The position numbers were made by a program, and so were the translations under genes. The notes below the pieces were generated by a model. That model worked only from the letters and a program-made list of their open reading frames with translations, made no database searches and was not told the origin of the DNA. Of a stretch of DNA of 34,947 bases, positions 13,376 through 20,367 are shown one piece after another (the first letter of the stretch is position 1; each line of letters opens with the position of its first letter). This DNA is from Candidatus Woesearchaeota archaeon (GTDB lineage Archaea; Nanobdellota; Nanobdellia; SCGC-AAA011-G17; GW2011-AR20). The DNA lies in the NCBI GenBank assembly GCA_018303025.1, contig JAGVYZ010000016.1, forward strand, positions 1-34,947, written 5' to 3'.

Positions 13376-14295
13376 TATTTTAATAAATGATGGAGTAATG
13401 CCATTCTAATATATAATCCATTTTCAGCCTGCCTAAAATAAGCAACTCTTTTGTCTTCTTGTTCTATATGCAAGGGTAAAGAAATTTCTTCTACATGGGG
13501 CAAGGGATGCATGATTCTTGCATCTTGTTTTATTAAATGCAAGTTATTCTCATTTATTATATACTTTCCTTTTGCTTCTTCGTAGTCTTCTTTTGATATT
13601 CTTTCTTTTTGAATTCTTGTCATATAAATTATATCTGCTATTGGGAGAACTTTATTTAGGTCTGTTTCTTCTTTAAATTCAATATTGTGCCTTATTAAAT
13701 ATGCCTTAATATCTTCTCCTATTTTTAGGTTTTCAGGCGAGACAAAAATTATTTTAATATTTTCAAATTTACCCAAAAGATAAGATAATGAACGGACTGT
13801 TCTTCCTGAAGCTAAATCACCAACAAAAATTATGGTAAAATCTTTTATTCTATTAATTTCCTTGTAAATTGTAAACATATCTAATAATGCTTGAGTTGGA
13901 TGCTGGCCTTTGCCGTCTCCTGCATTTATTATTGGGACTTTTGAAATCTGGGATGCTAACTCTGCTGCACCTTGTTCATAATGCCTAATAACAATTGCAT
14001 CTGCATAAGAAGAAACTATTCTTATGGTATCCTGAATACTTTCTCCTTTAACTGCTGATGAAAATTCTTTTGCATTTTCTGTTGAAATTACTGAACCGCC
14101 TAATTTTAACATTGCTGACTCAAAACTTAATCTTGTTCTTGTACTTGGTTCATAAAATAGTGTTGCTAAAACTTTTTCATTTAAAGCTGAAGAATAAAAC
14201 TTTGGATTTTGTTTCATATGTTCTGCATTCTGAAATAAAGAAAAAAGAAGCTCTGGAGAAAATTGTTGAGATTCGTATAAATGGTTTAATTTCAT
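13375..14295 (-). CDS. pyrB: Aspartate carbamoyltransferase catalytic subunit
   Basis: This catalyses carbamoyl phosphate plus aspartate to carbamoyl aspartate in pyrimidine synthesis. The 306 residues are the expected length. The carbamoyl-phosphate loop EPSTRTRLSFES (51-55 core), K83 and R104 positions, GDGKGQHPTQALLDM (H132, Q135), GRTVRSL and the aspartate-site MTRIQKER are all present. One change is seen: the usual MHPLPR is MHPLPH here, altering a residue beside the active-site loop. No regulatory subunit (pyrI) gene is adjacent, so the enzyme may act as an unregulated trimer. The stop overlaps the att-like repeat. Confidence 0.95.
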   Translation of the reverse strand: MKLNHLYESQQFSPELLFSLFQNAEHMKQNPKFYSSALNEKVLATLFYEPSTRTRLSFESAMLKLGGSVISTENAKEFSSAVKGESIQDTIRIVSSYADAIVIRHYEQGAAELASQISKVPIINAGDGKGQHPTQALLDMFTIYKEINRIKDFTIIFVGDLASGRTVRSLSYLLGKFENIKIIFVSPENLKIGEDIKAYLIRHNIEFKEETDLNKVLPIADIIYMTRIQKERISKEDYEEAKGKYIINENNLHLIKQDARIMHPLPHVEEISLPLHIEQEDKRVAYFRQAENGLYIRMALLHHLLK

Positions 14296-14351
14296 TCCAA
14301 TCTTTTTTAGATTAGTTCTTTATTTTATAAACATTTTCAGGTTTAATAATA

Positions 14352-14783
14352 CTAATTCAAGGCAATGATTATTGCACCTACTGTAATTAAAATTATTCCA
14401 ATTATAGAATACAAATTTAATTTTTCACCTAAGAAAATTGCTGCGAAGACTAATGCAAATACGATGCTCAACCGGTCTATTGGAACTACCTGCCTTACTG
14501 TTCCAAATTTTAAAGCCAGGAAATAAAATAACCAGGATAATGCTCCTGCTACTCCGCTTAAAACAATAAAGTATAATGCTTTTGAATTTGCAAAAATACT
14601 TGATATTTCATTGAACTTTTTCTGGCTAAATACAATTATTGTTAAAAATAATGCCATTACTATTGAACGAATTGCTGTTGCTGTTGTTGAATCAATGTTT
14701 TGCAAACCTATTTTTCCAAAGATTGCTACTAATGCTGCTGTTAATGCTGACAATAAAGCAAAGATTATCCAGAGATATTCCAT
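14352..14783 (-). CDS. EamA-family half transporter
   Basis: The 143 residues contain about five hydrophobic segments: IIFALLSALTAALVAIFGKIG, ATAIRSIVMALFLTIIVFS, ALYFIVLSGVAGALSWLFYF, LSIVFALVFAAIFLG and the last SIIGIILITVGAIIIA. The pattern with GEKLNLYSIIGIILI is that of a single EamA domain of the drug/metabolite transporter superfamily. Full-size members have two such domains in ten helices, so this short form probably dimerises. The substrate is not predictable. It follows the channel homologue on the same strand with a 35-nt gap. Confidence 0.85.
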   Translation of the reverse strand: MEYLWIIFALLSALTAALVAIFGKIGLQNIDSTTATAIRSIVMALFLTIIVFSQKKFNEISSIFANSKALYFIVLSGVAGALSWLFYFLALKFGTVRQVVPIDRLSIVFALVFAAIFLGEKLNLYSIIGIILITVGAIIIALN

Positions 14784-14818
14784 TTTATTTTAATATTTGT
14801 TTAGTTTATAAAATTAAT

Positions 14819-15706
14819 TTACATTAAGAAAATTAAAAGCAAGGCATATAATATTACAACAATGAAAATCATTGAATATTCTGTAACTTTGTGAATTTTA
14901 TCAACTAATTCATTCTTTTTTCTTTCTAACAAATCAAGCATTAATACATTTAAGATGAAACTTGCCAAAAGCACAAAATAAGTCAAAATCATGAATTTAT
15001 CTGCAAAGGTCAAGTAACCGACTGGTGGAATCTGGTTGGTAATCGATACGTGGAACATTACTGAAGCGACTAATGCTGAGCCAACCATTCCTAATCTTGT
15101 TGTTATTTTATCTGGATCTAAAAAGAAACTTAATAGTGCTATTAAGACTATGAATATTACTGGAAGAAATGTTTTGAAAAATGCATTTATTGAAGGCCTT
15201 GAGATATCTATTGTGAAAACATATTGAGAATATGTTTCTTCATATGCTGGATAATAATGCTCTTTTGCTTCTGCATTCCAACCATCTAAATCCCAGCCTA
15301 TGAAAATTATTGAATCATCTAATCCTGATTCTTCTAATTTTGGGACATAGATTAAATCTTCTATTGGTGTTATTTTATCTTCTATTATAATCTCCATCTT
15401 TTGCTTGTCAAATGGAAATTGCTTTAGATTAACAGGAGAGTTTAAACTTGCCTGAATTCTGTAAAACTTTTCATTTTTTTCATCTATAATCTTATCTATT
15501 GATGTTGCTCTTCCGTTCATAAATTCGAAGTTTGAATTACATTCTGTATCACATTTCATGGATAAATAAAAATCAGCTGTGAATGTTCCTGTTGCTACAT
15601 CAAATTTGCCCAAGTTTAAGATGTAAACTGAGGTTTCTATTTCCTGAGCTAAAGCTATGGGGGTGAATAATAAAAGTATAAATAACAATAAAAATATCTT
15701 TTTCAT
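14819..15706 (-). CDS. Pentameric ligand-gated ion channel homologue (Cys-loop/GLIC-like)
   Basis: The 295 residues have a signal peptide (1-20, ending ALA), then a beta-rich extracellular domain with the pLGIC signature QFPFDKQKMEI (96-106). Four membrane helices follow. M1 has the conserved proline (FFKTFLPVIFIVLIALLSFFL, ~177-196). M2 lines the pore (TTRLGMVGSALVASVMFHVSI, ~202-222). M3 is FADKFMILTYFVLLASFIL and M4 is at the C-terminus. The short M3-M4 loop and lack of the loop-flanking cysteine pair are as in prokaryotic GLIC/ELIC. Two cysteines (52, 56) sit earlier in the domain. Ligand and ion selectivity cannot be read. It would be an outward-facing receptor channel in the cell membrane. 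Confidence 0.9.
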   Translation of the reverse strand: MKKIFLLLFILLLFTPIALAQEIETSVYILNLGKFDVATGTFTADFYLSMKCDTECNSNFEFMNGRATSIDKIIDEKNEKFYRIQASLNSPVNLKQFPFDKQKMEIIIEDKITPIEDLIYVPKLEESGLDDSIIFIGWDLDGWNAEAKEHYYPAYEETYSQYVFTIDISRPSINAFFKTFLPVIFIVLIALLSFFLDPDKITTRLGMVGSALVASVMFHVSITNQIPPVGYLTFADKFMILTYFVLLASFILNVLMLDLLERKKNELVDKIHKVTEYSMIFIVVILYALLLIFLM

Positions 15707-15825
15707 GTTTCCTTTTAATTAACGATGGGTTTAAATGTTTTTTTATTTGATTTTTTCATAATACAAAAATTTATAATTGGTTTTTTTAATCTGTTATTAA
15801 TGCTCCTGTAGTGTAGCTCGGTCAA

Positions 15826-15902
15826 ATAAGCTTTCTTTCTGTAGAAAGAAACCTTAAGGAAAGAAAGACCGAATGACTTAAGGAAGAAAGAGCTTAGACC
15901 AT
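15826..15902 (+). other. tRNA-Glu intron 1, D loop (position ~21/22)
   Basis: The central helix GGTC:GACC is flanked by bulges AAA (cut AA^A) and ATT (cut AT^T), with inner helix TAAGC:GCTTA. The body has the family B hairpin TTTCTTTC-TGTA-GAAAGAAA followed by ACCTTAAGGAAAGAAAG. Excision restores a D loop of the expected length. Confidence 0.85.
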
Positions 15903-15939
15903 TCACTCGACCCTCTCACGGTCGAAACCTGGGTTCAAA

Positions 15940-16008
15940 AGAAGCCTTTTCTTGTAAGAAAAGCCTTCGGGGAAAAGAACACCTTGAAGAAAGAAAAGCT
16001 TCTGGAAG
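15940..16008 (+). other. tRNA-Glu intron 2, T loop (position ~59/60)
   Basis: The central helix TTCA:TGGA (one G.U) has bulges AAA (AA^A) and AGT (AG^T) and inner helix GAAGC:GCTTC. The first ~40 nt align with the repeat before rsmA: AGAAGCCTTTTCTTGTAAGA here against AGAAGCCTTTCTTTTGTAAA there. Excision leaves loop TTCAAAT. Confidence 0.88.
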
Positions 16009-16029
16009 TCCCAGCAGGAGCAGTACTTT

Positions 16030-16140
16030 TTCTTTCTGTAGAAAGAAAACCTACGCTAAAAGAAAGACACAAGAAAAAACCTACACTAAAAAAGAAGCAA
16101 TTAGAAAACCTACACTAAAGAAAACACTTGAAAGAAAATA
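16030..16140 (+). repeat. Family B copy with tandem CCTACACTAAA units
   Basis: The hairpin TTTTCTTTC-TGTA-GAAAGAAAA is followed by three copies of AAACCTACRCTAAA separated by A-rich spacers, directly behind tRNA-Glu and before the PAP2 gene. The CCTACRCTAA core replaces the CCTTMAGG core of other copies, suggesting local duplication and drift. Confidence 0.75.
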
Positions 16141-16169
16141 TTAAATAACCTTAATTCTTCAAACTTTTA

Positions 16170-16742
16170 ATGAAAAAAGAGTATTTAATAAAAGGAATCT
16201 GGTTTTTTGCAATATTTCTTTTAATTTATACTATTGTTAATATGCTTTCAATTGGAAGAAGTTATTTTCATTTTGCCTTTGCTTTTGAGGAAACTATGAA
16301 GGTTATTCCTGTATTTTTGATATTTTATGTTTCGTCTTATATCATAATTGCAATGCCTTTTTTTGTTTTGAAAAGAAGCTATGAAATAAGGAAATTAGTT
16401 TATGTTTATTGGACAATTGCCATTATTTCCTTTATTATTTTTTTATTGATTCCTGCGAAAGTTGTAAGACCTGTTGTTATTGATGGATTTTTTGCATGGG
16501 TGCTTAATACCTTCTGGACTTATTTTGATTTGCCTTATAACTCATTGCCTTCTTTGCATATTTCTTTGAGTTTTGCTGCTGCTTATTTAATGAGAAAACA
16601 TCTTAATTTTGTTTATTTACTCTTATGGGTTTTACTAATTGCTATTTCAACCATACTAACTAAACAACATTATATCTTAGATATTGTTACTGGATTAGCT
16701 TTAAGTATTCTTGTTTTAAGCCTCTTTAGAAAAGAGCCTTAA
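16170..16742 (+). CDS. PAP2-superfamily membrane phosphatase
   Basis: The 190 residues have about six membrane helices. The PAP2 catalytic motifs are visible late in the protein: YNSLPSLHISLS (the PSxH motif, with the acid/base histidine) and STILTKQHYILDIVTG (the final H..D motif with the nucleophile histidine). The first motif, K..RP, is represented by AKVVRPVVIDG. These enzymes dephosphorylate lipid or isoprenoid phosphates at the membrane. A polyprenyl-phosphate or phosphatidyl substrate is possible but not shown. The stop lies 23 nt before the first duplicated start of rsmA. Confidence 0.85.
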   Translation: MKKEYLIKGIWFFAIFLLIYTIVNMLSIGRSYFHFAFAFEETMKVIPVFLIFYVSSYIIIAMPFFVLKRSYEIRKLVYVYWTIAIISFIIFLLIPAKVVRPVVIDGFFAWVLNTFWTYFDLPYNSLPSLHISLSFAAAYLMRKHLNFVYLLLWVLLIAISTILTKQHYILDIVTGLALSILVLSLFRKEP

Positions 16743-16763
16743 GGGAGAAAAATAATTTAATCA

Positions 16764-16849
16764 AAATGATAAAATATGACCATCAGAAGCCTTTCTTTTG
16801 TAAAAGAAAACCTTCAGGGAAAGAAAACAGAAATGATAAAATATGACCA
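16764..16849 (+). repeat. Family B insert bracketed by a 19-nt direct duplication at the rsmA start
   Basis: AAATGATAAAATATGACCA occurs at 16764-16782 and again at 16831-16849, where it is the true rsmA start. The 48 nt between are a family B copy (AGAAGCCTTTCTTTTG, hairpin, CCTTCAGGGAAAGAAAA). The first ATG (16766) opens a 26-codon reading frame that runs through the element and stops inside the second copy. Confidence 0.9.
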
Positions 16850-17534
16850 GCATTTTATGATTGATGAAGAACTAATTAAAAGAATTGTTAGCTACTTAGA
16901 TATTCAACAAAATGAAAGTGTTATTGAAATTGGTGCTGGAAATGGAGCTTTATCTTCTGAATTATATACTAAAACTAAAAATTTAAATTTAGTTGAAATT
17001 GATAAGGAATTGATTTCTGGATTAAAAGAGAAGTTTAAAGATGTAAAAATTCTTAATAAAAATGTTTTAAACATGGAGTTGAAGTATGACAAGATAGTTG
17101 GTAATATTCCTTATAACATTTCTGAACCTCTGTTTAATAAATTATTAAAAAGTAATTTTAAGAAAGCTATATTTACTGTTCCTAATAATTTTTTAATTTC
17201 ACCTCTTTTGAATAAACTAATGAATACATTTTTTAAAATTGAAACTTTGGAGATCGTGGATAAAGATAAGTTTAAACCTAAACCCAGAGTTTTATCTAAA
17301 GTTATTTCTGTTGAGCATAAAAAATTAAATGACAATGAAAGAATATTGAAAGAGGTTTATATTAACCAGACTAAGAAATTAATGAATGCTTTTGAAGATG
17401 CTTATTTTCATGTTTTGAAATTATCTAAAAAACAAACTAAAGAGAAAATTCCTGCTTTTGAATTTTTAGAAAAAAGAGTTTACATGTTGAATACTAAAGA
17501 GATGAGTAAAATTGTTGAGTTCTTGAATATTTGA
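16833..17534 (+). CDS. rsmA: 16S rRNA dimethyladenosine transferase RsmA/KsgA/Dim1
   Basis: From the ATG at 16833 the protein is 233 residues: MIKYDQHFMIDEELIKRIVSYL (the QHF.ID start typical of the family), SAM motif I VIEIGAGNGALSSEL, acidic VEIDKELI, motif IV NIPYNISEPL, and FTVPNNFL. It dimethylates two adenosines in the 3' hairpin of 16S rRNA during small-subunit maturation. An earlier in-frame start at 16776 would prepend residues from the inserted repeat and is rejected. The length is short against the usual 260-280, with a trimmed C-terminal domain. The duplicated start upstream leaves a decoy ATG. Confidence 0.94.
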   Translation: MIKYDQHFMIDEELIKRIVSYLDIQQNESVIEIGAGNGALSSELYTKTKNLNLVEIDKELISGLKEKFKDVKILNKNVLNMELKYDKIVGNIPYNISEPLFNKLLKSNFKKAIFTVPNNFLISPLLNKLMNTFFKIETLEIVDKDKFKPKPRVLSKVISVEHKKLNDNERILKEVYINQTKKLMNAFEDAYFHVLKLSKKQTKEKIPAFEFLEKRVYMLNTKEMSKIVEFLNI

Positions 17535-17588
17535 TTATATATTTAAGATTATAATTTTGCTTTTAAATTGTGAAAGTTTACTTTTTTC

Positions 17589-17993
17589 ATGGAAACAATA
17601 AAAGATTCTCCCATATCTGGAACCCTTAAGGGTTTGTATATGGAAACACCACATAGCGACTTGGACATGACACCTGAACAATTTACAGATGCTGTTGCTA
17701 ATTATAGCTTTTATACTTACAGCAGAGCAAATACTTCTTTTGCTGAAGGTTTTAATGATTTAATTGCTAGAGAAACACATTATCATCTGGAAGATAGAGG
17801 CTATTGCTTCAATGGAATATTCTTTAAGGGATTATCTACTGAAGATTATGAAAAAGCAAGAGGTACAATACTTCAAGCATTTGTTAATCGTACTATAGAA
17901 ATCTTAGAAAGAAAAAGAAGATTAGATAATCATTGCTTAGAAGTCAATTTAAGACGCCATATTAAACCTGTTAAATCAGTTGAAACTGTTTAA
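17589..17993 (+). CDS. Protein of unknown function
   Basis: I do not recognise this 134-residue protein. It is soluble, with a polar N-terminus (METIKDSPISGTLKGLYMET), an aromatic central part (NYSFYTYSRANTSFAEGFNDL) and a helical, basic C-terminus (AFVNRTIEILERKRRLDNHCLEVNLRRHIK). No signal peptide or membrane segment is seen. It lies on the same strand as rsmA with a 54-nt gap, so a separate promoter is possible. A T-rich tract after the stop may end transcription before tRNA-Val. Confidence 0.5.
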   Translation: METIKDSPISGTLKGLYMETPHSDLDMTPEQFTDAVANYSFYTYSRANTSFAEGFNDLIARETHYHLEDRGYCFNGIFFKGLSTEDYEKARGTILQAFVNRTIEILERKRRLDNHCLEVNLRRHIKPVKSVETV

Positions 17994-18043
17994 TTTTTCT
18001 TTTTTTGATATTTTTATAAAGTCTGATTTTTTAGTTTTCTTAT

Positions 18044-18115
18044 GAGCTCGTGGTCTATTGGTATGATTTGACCCTCACACGGTCAAGGTAGCAGGTTCGA
18101 TTCCTGCCGGGCTCA
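18044..18115 (+). tRNA. tRNA-Val(CAC)
   Basis: The acceptor GAGCTCG pairs with CGGGCTC (one G.U) and the discriminator is A. The anticodon stem TGACC/GGTCA closes loop CTCACAC, anticodon CAC. The T arm is GCAGG-TTCGATT-CCTGC. It has no intron. It is one of only two uninterrupted tRNA genes in the window. Confidence 0.95.
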
Positions 18116-18117
18116 AG

Positions 18118-18124
18118 TTTTTTT
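18118..18124 (+). terminator. Oligo-T terminator after tRNA-Val
   Basis: Seven T residues start three bases after the tRNA-Val end, as expected for archaeal termination. It also separates the gene from the convergent tRNA-Gly. Confidence 0.45.
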
Positions 18125-18157
18125 ATAAATCCTCTTGATGAAAGAAAAAAGATTAAA

Positions 18158-18283
18158 TGCGCCAGCCGGGACTTTCGCAGCTTTGTTCTCTTTTCCGAAG
18201 TTTTCTCTTGTAAGAGAAAAGCTCATTCGAACCCGGGCCGCAGCCTTGGGAAGGCCGCATAATAACCACTATACTACTAGCGC
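18158..18283 (-). tRNA. tRNA-Gly(CCC) with one T-loop intron
   Basis: On the minus strand the acceptor GCGCTAG pairs with CTGGCGC (one G.U) and the discriminator is A. The anticodon stem CGGCC/GGCTG closes loop TTCCCAA, anticodon CCC. The T stem CCGGG/CCCGG with loop TTCGAAT forms after removal of 54 nt. It is convergent with tRNA-Val. Confidence 0.93.
18172..18225 (-). other. tRNA-Gly intron, T loop, family B type
   Basis: The central helix TTCG:CGAA has bulges AAT (AA^T) and AGT (AG^T) and inner helix AGCTTT:AAAGCT, with one G.G mismatch at its base. The body has the hairpin TTTTCTCT-TACA-AGAGAAAA followed by CTTCGGAAAAGAGAACA, the same order as in tRNA-Glu intron 2 and at the same site. 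Confidence 0.87.
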
Positions 18284-18336
18284 TTCTAATTAATAAGAAA
18301 AAGAATGTTTTTAAACTTGATTTTTATTTAATTTTC

Positions 18337-19803
18337 ATGGTAAAAAATAAATTTTATGTCACAACACCGATTTATTATGTAAACTCAGAACCCCATATAG
18401 GTTCTGCTTATACAACTATATTGGCAGATGTATTTGCTAGATGGCATAGATTAAAAGAAGAGAATGTTTTTTTCTTAACTGGGACAGATGAGCATGGCCA
18501 AAAAATACAGCAAATTGCCAAAGAAAATAAAACAGAGCCAAAAGAATTTGTAGATAAGATAGCTAAAAAATTTCAAGAGACATTTAAATTATTAAATATT
18601 TCAAATGATTTTTTTATAAGAACTACTAATCCCAAACATGAGGAAGAAGTTTCTAAAATATTACAAGAACTTTATGATAAAAAATTTATTTACAAAGGAG
18701 AATACGAGGCTCTTTATTGCGTTGGCTGTGAACAATATTTAAATAAAAGTGATTTAGTTGATGGAAAATGTCCTTTACATAAAAAGGAACCCGAAATAAT
18801 AAAAGAAGAAGCATATATGTTTAAATTATCTGCTTTTCAAGATAAACTTTTAAAATTAATTGAAACAGGAGAATTTGAAATTCTTCCAATGAAAAGAAGA
18901 AATGAAGTAGTTTCTTTTCTTAAAACAGGATTACAGGATATTTCAATTTCCAGAAAAAAAGAAAAAGTTAGTTGGGGTATTGAATTACCTTTTGATAAAA
19001 ACCATAGTTGCTATGTCTGGATTGAGGCTCTTCTTAACTATGTAACTGGACTAAAAATTAATAATAAGTTTAAGGATTATTGGCCTTGTGATTTACAATT
19101 AATGGCTAATGATATATTAAGAATACATGCTACTATATGGCCAGCTTTGCTTTTAGCATTAAAATATAAGTTACCTAAAACATTGTATATCCATGGATAT
19201 TTTACTGTTAATGGGCAGAAAATGAGTAAATCTTTAGGCAATGCAGTTTCTCCTGTTTATTTAGCTGAAAAATATGGGGTAGATGCAATCAGATATTTCT
19301 TAATTAGAGAGATTCCTTTCGGGGATGATGGTGATTTTAATGAGAATGCACTAAAAGAAAGATTGAATAATGAATTAGCCAATGAACTTGGAAATTTAGT
19401 TTCTAGAACATTAAATTTGGTAGAAAAATTTGGAGAAGTTAAAAAAGAGAAACAAGAATTGAAATTTGAAATTTCTAATATTGACAAATTAATTTTGGAT
19501 TTGAAAATAAACCAGGCATTAAATGAAATCTGGAGATTAGTACAAGATTGCAACAGGTATGTTAATGAAAAAAAGCCATGGGAATTAAATGGAAAAGAAA
19601 AAGAAATTGTTTTATATAATTTATTAGAAGGATTAAGAATAGTTTCTATTTTATTATATCCTTTTATACCTGAAACCTGCGAAAAAATAAACAAACAACT
19701 TGGAATTAAAAACGGAAATTTAAAAGAATGCGAATTTGGTTTAATAAAAAGCTATAAATCTAAGAAAGGAGAAATACTTTTTAGAAAAATAGAAAATAAA
19801 TAA
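18337..19803 (+). CDS. metG: Methionyl-tRNA synthetase, catalytic subunit
   Basis: This charges tRNA-Met with methionine. The 488 residues have the class I signature PHIGSAYTT (19-27), a zinc knuckle in the connective peptide (C128, C131, C145, H148), and KMSKS at 295-299 (GQKMSKSLGN), then an anticodon-binding helical domain. The sequence style (FYVTTPIYYVNSEPHIGSAYT) is bacterial-like. The dimerising tRNA-binding domain found at the C-terminus of many MetRS is not fused but encoded by the next gene, one base after the stop. A TTTTTAAAC box about 28 nt upstream suggests a leaderless mRNA. Confidence 0.97.
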   Translation: MVKNKFYVTTPIYYVNSEPHIGSAYTTILADVFARWHRLKEENVFFLTGTDEHGQKIQQIAKENKTEPKEFVDKIAKKFQETFKLLNISNDFFIRTTNPKHEEEVSKILQELYDKKFIYKGEYEALYCVGCEQYLNKSDLVDGKCPLHKKEPEIIKEEAYMFKLSAFQDKLLKLIETGEFEILPMKRRNEVVSFLKTGLQDISISRKKEKVSWGIELPFDKNHSCYVWIEALLNYVTGLKINNKFKDYWPCDLQLMANDILRIHATIWPALLLALKYKLPKTLYIHGYFTVNGQKMSKSLGNAVSPVYLAEKYGVDAIRYFLIREIPFGDDGDFNENALKERLNNELANELGNLVSRTLNLVEKFGEVKKEKQELKFEISNIDKLILDLKINQALNEIWRLVQDCNRYVNEKKPWELNGKEKEIVLYNLLEGLRIVSILLYPFIPETCEKINKQLGIKNGNLKECEFGLIKSYKSKKGEILFRKIENK

Positions 19804-19804
19804 A

Positions 19805-20125
19805 ATGGTTACTATAGAAGAATTCCAAAAATTGGATTTGAGAACTGCAAAAATTTTAGAAGTAGAGGAACATCCAAATGCTTCTAAATTATATGTTTTA
19901 AAAATTTCTTTTGGTGATGAAGAAAGACAGATTGTTGCTGGAATAAGACCTTATTATTCTAAAGAAGATTTAATTGGAAGAACAATAATTGTTGTCAAGA
20001 ATTTAGAGCCTGCTGTTTTAAGAGGGGTAATATCAGAAGGAATGTTGTTAGCTGCTTCTGATGACAAAAATGTTATTTTATTGACAACTGAAAAAGAAAT
20101 AAAAGAAAATGCAAAAATAAAATAA
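19805..20125 (+). CDS. MetRS tRNA-binding (beta) subunit, Arc1p/EMAP-II-like
   Basis: This 106-residue OB-fold protein has LDLRTAKILEVEEHPNASKLYVLKI, then RQIVAGIRPYYSKEDLIGRTIIVVKNLEPAVLRGVISEGMLLAA, the classic signature of the C-terminal domain of MetRS and of Arc1p-type proteins. It binds tRNA outside the anticodon and mediates dimerisation. Placement one base after the catalytic subunit gives a split MetRS like that known in Aquifex. Stoichiometric coupling is likely. No start other than the ATG at 19805 is sensible. Confidence 0.93.
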   Translation: MVTIEEFQKLDLRTAKILEVEEHPNASKLYVLKISFGDEERQIVAGIRPYYSKEDLIGRTIIVVKNLEPAVLRGVISEGMLLAASDDKNVILLTTEKEIKENAKIK

Positions 20126-20323
20126 TTAACAGCACATTATCATTTTCTTTAAGCCTTTTACTACAAGATATATTGCTAATGCAATTTCTACTGTCATTGG
20201 TTGCCAGAAAACTAATAAAACGCCGGTTACTGCATAAATTAAACCAGATGCTAGTTTCATCATCATTACTGATTTTGGAACTGAACAACAATCTCCTACT
20301 GGCATTGATTTTATTCTCTTCAT
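20126..20323 (-). CDS. Small two-helix membrane protein, unknown
   Basis: The 65 residues have an N-terminal cysteine pair (MPVGDCCSVPKS), two likely membrane helices (MKLASGLIYAVTGVLLVFW and VEIALAIYLVVKGLKKMI) and a terminal CC. I do not recognise a family. The cysteine pairs at both ends could bind metal or form disulfides, which is speculation. It is convergent with the MetRS beta gene, with stops directly adjacent, and 44 nt after galU on the same strand. Confidence 0.55.
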   Translation of the reverse strand: MKRIKSMPVGDCCSVPKSVMMMKLASGLIYAVTGVLLVFWQPMTVEIALAIYLVVKGLKKMIMCC

Positions 20324-20367
20324 TAAAACATCACCTCTAAATAAACATAGATTTTGGAATATATAAA

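Larger units (their letters stand above)
15802..16022 (+). tRNA. tRNA-Glu(CTC) with two non-canonical introns
   Basis: The acceptor GCTCCTG pairs with CAGGAGC and the discriminator is A. The anticodon stem CGACC/GGTCG closes loop CTCTCAC, anticodon CTC. The T stem is CTGGG/CCCAG. The D loop is broken by 77 nt and the T loop by 69 nt. Removing both gives D loop GGTCAA joined to TCACT and T loop TTCAAAT, the standard archaeal tRNA-Glu layout. About two thirds of the gene is intron. Both inserts belong to family B. Confidence 0.92.

Noticed and set aside
15715-15906. 63-codon minus-strand reading frame
   Set aside because: It overlaps the tRNA-Glu 5' part and its D-loop intron and has no protein-like features.
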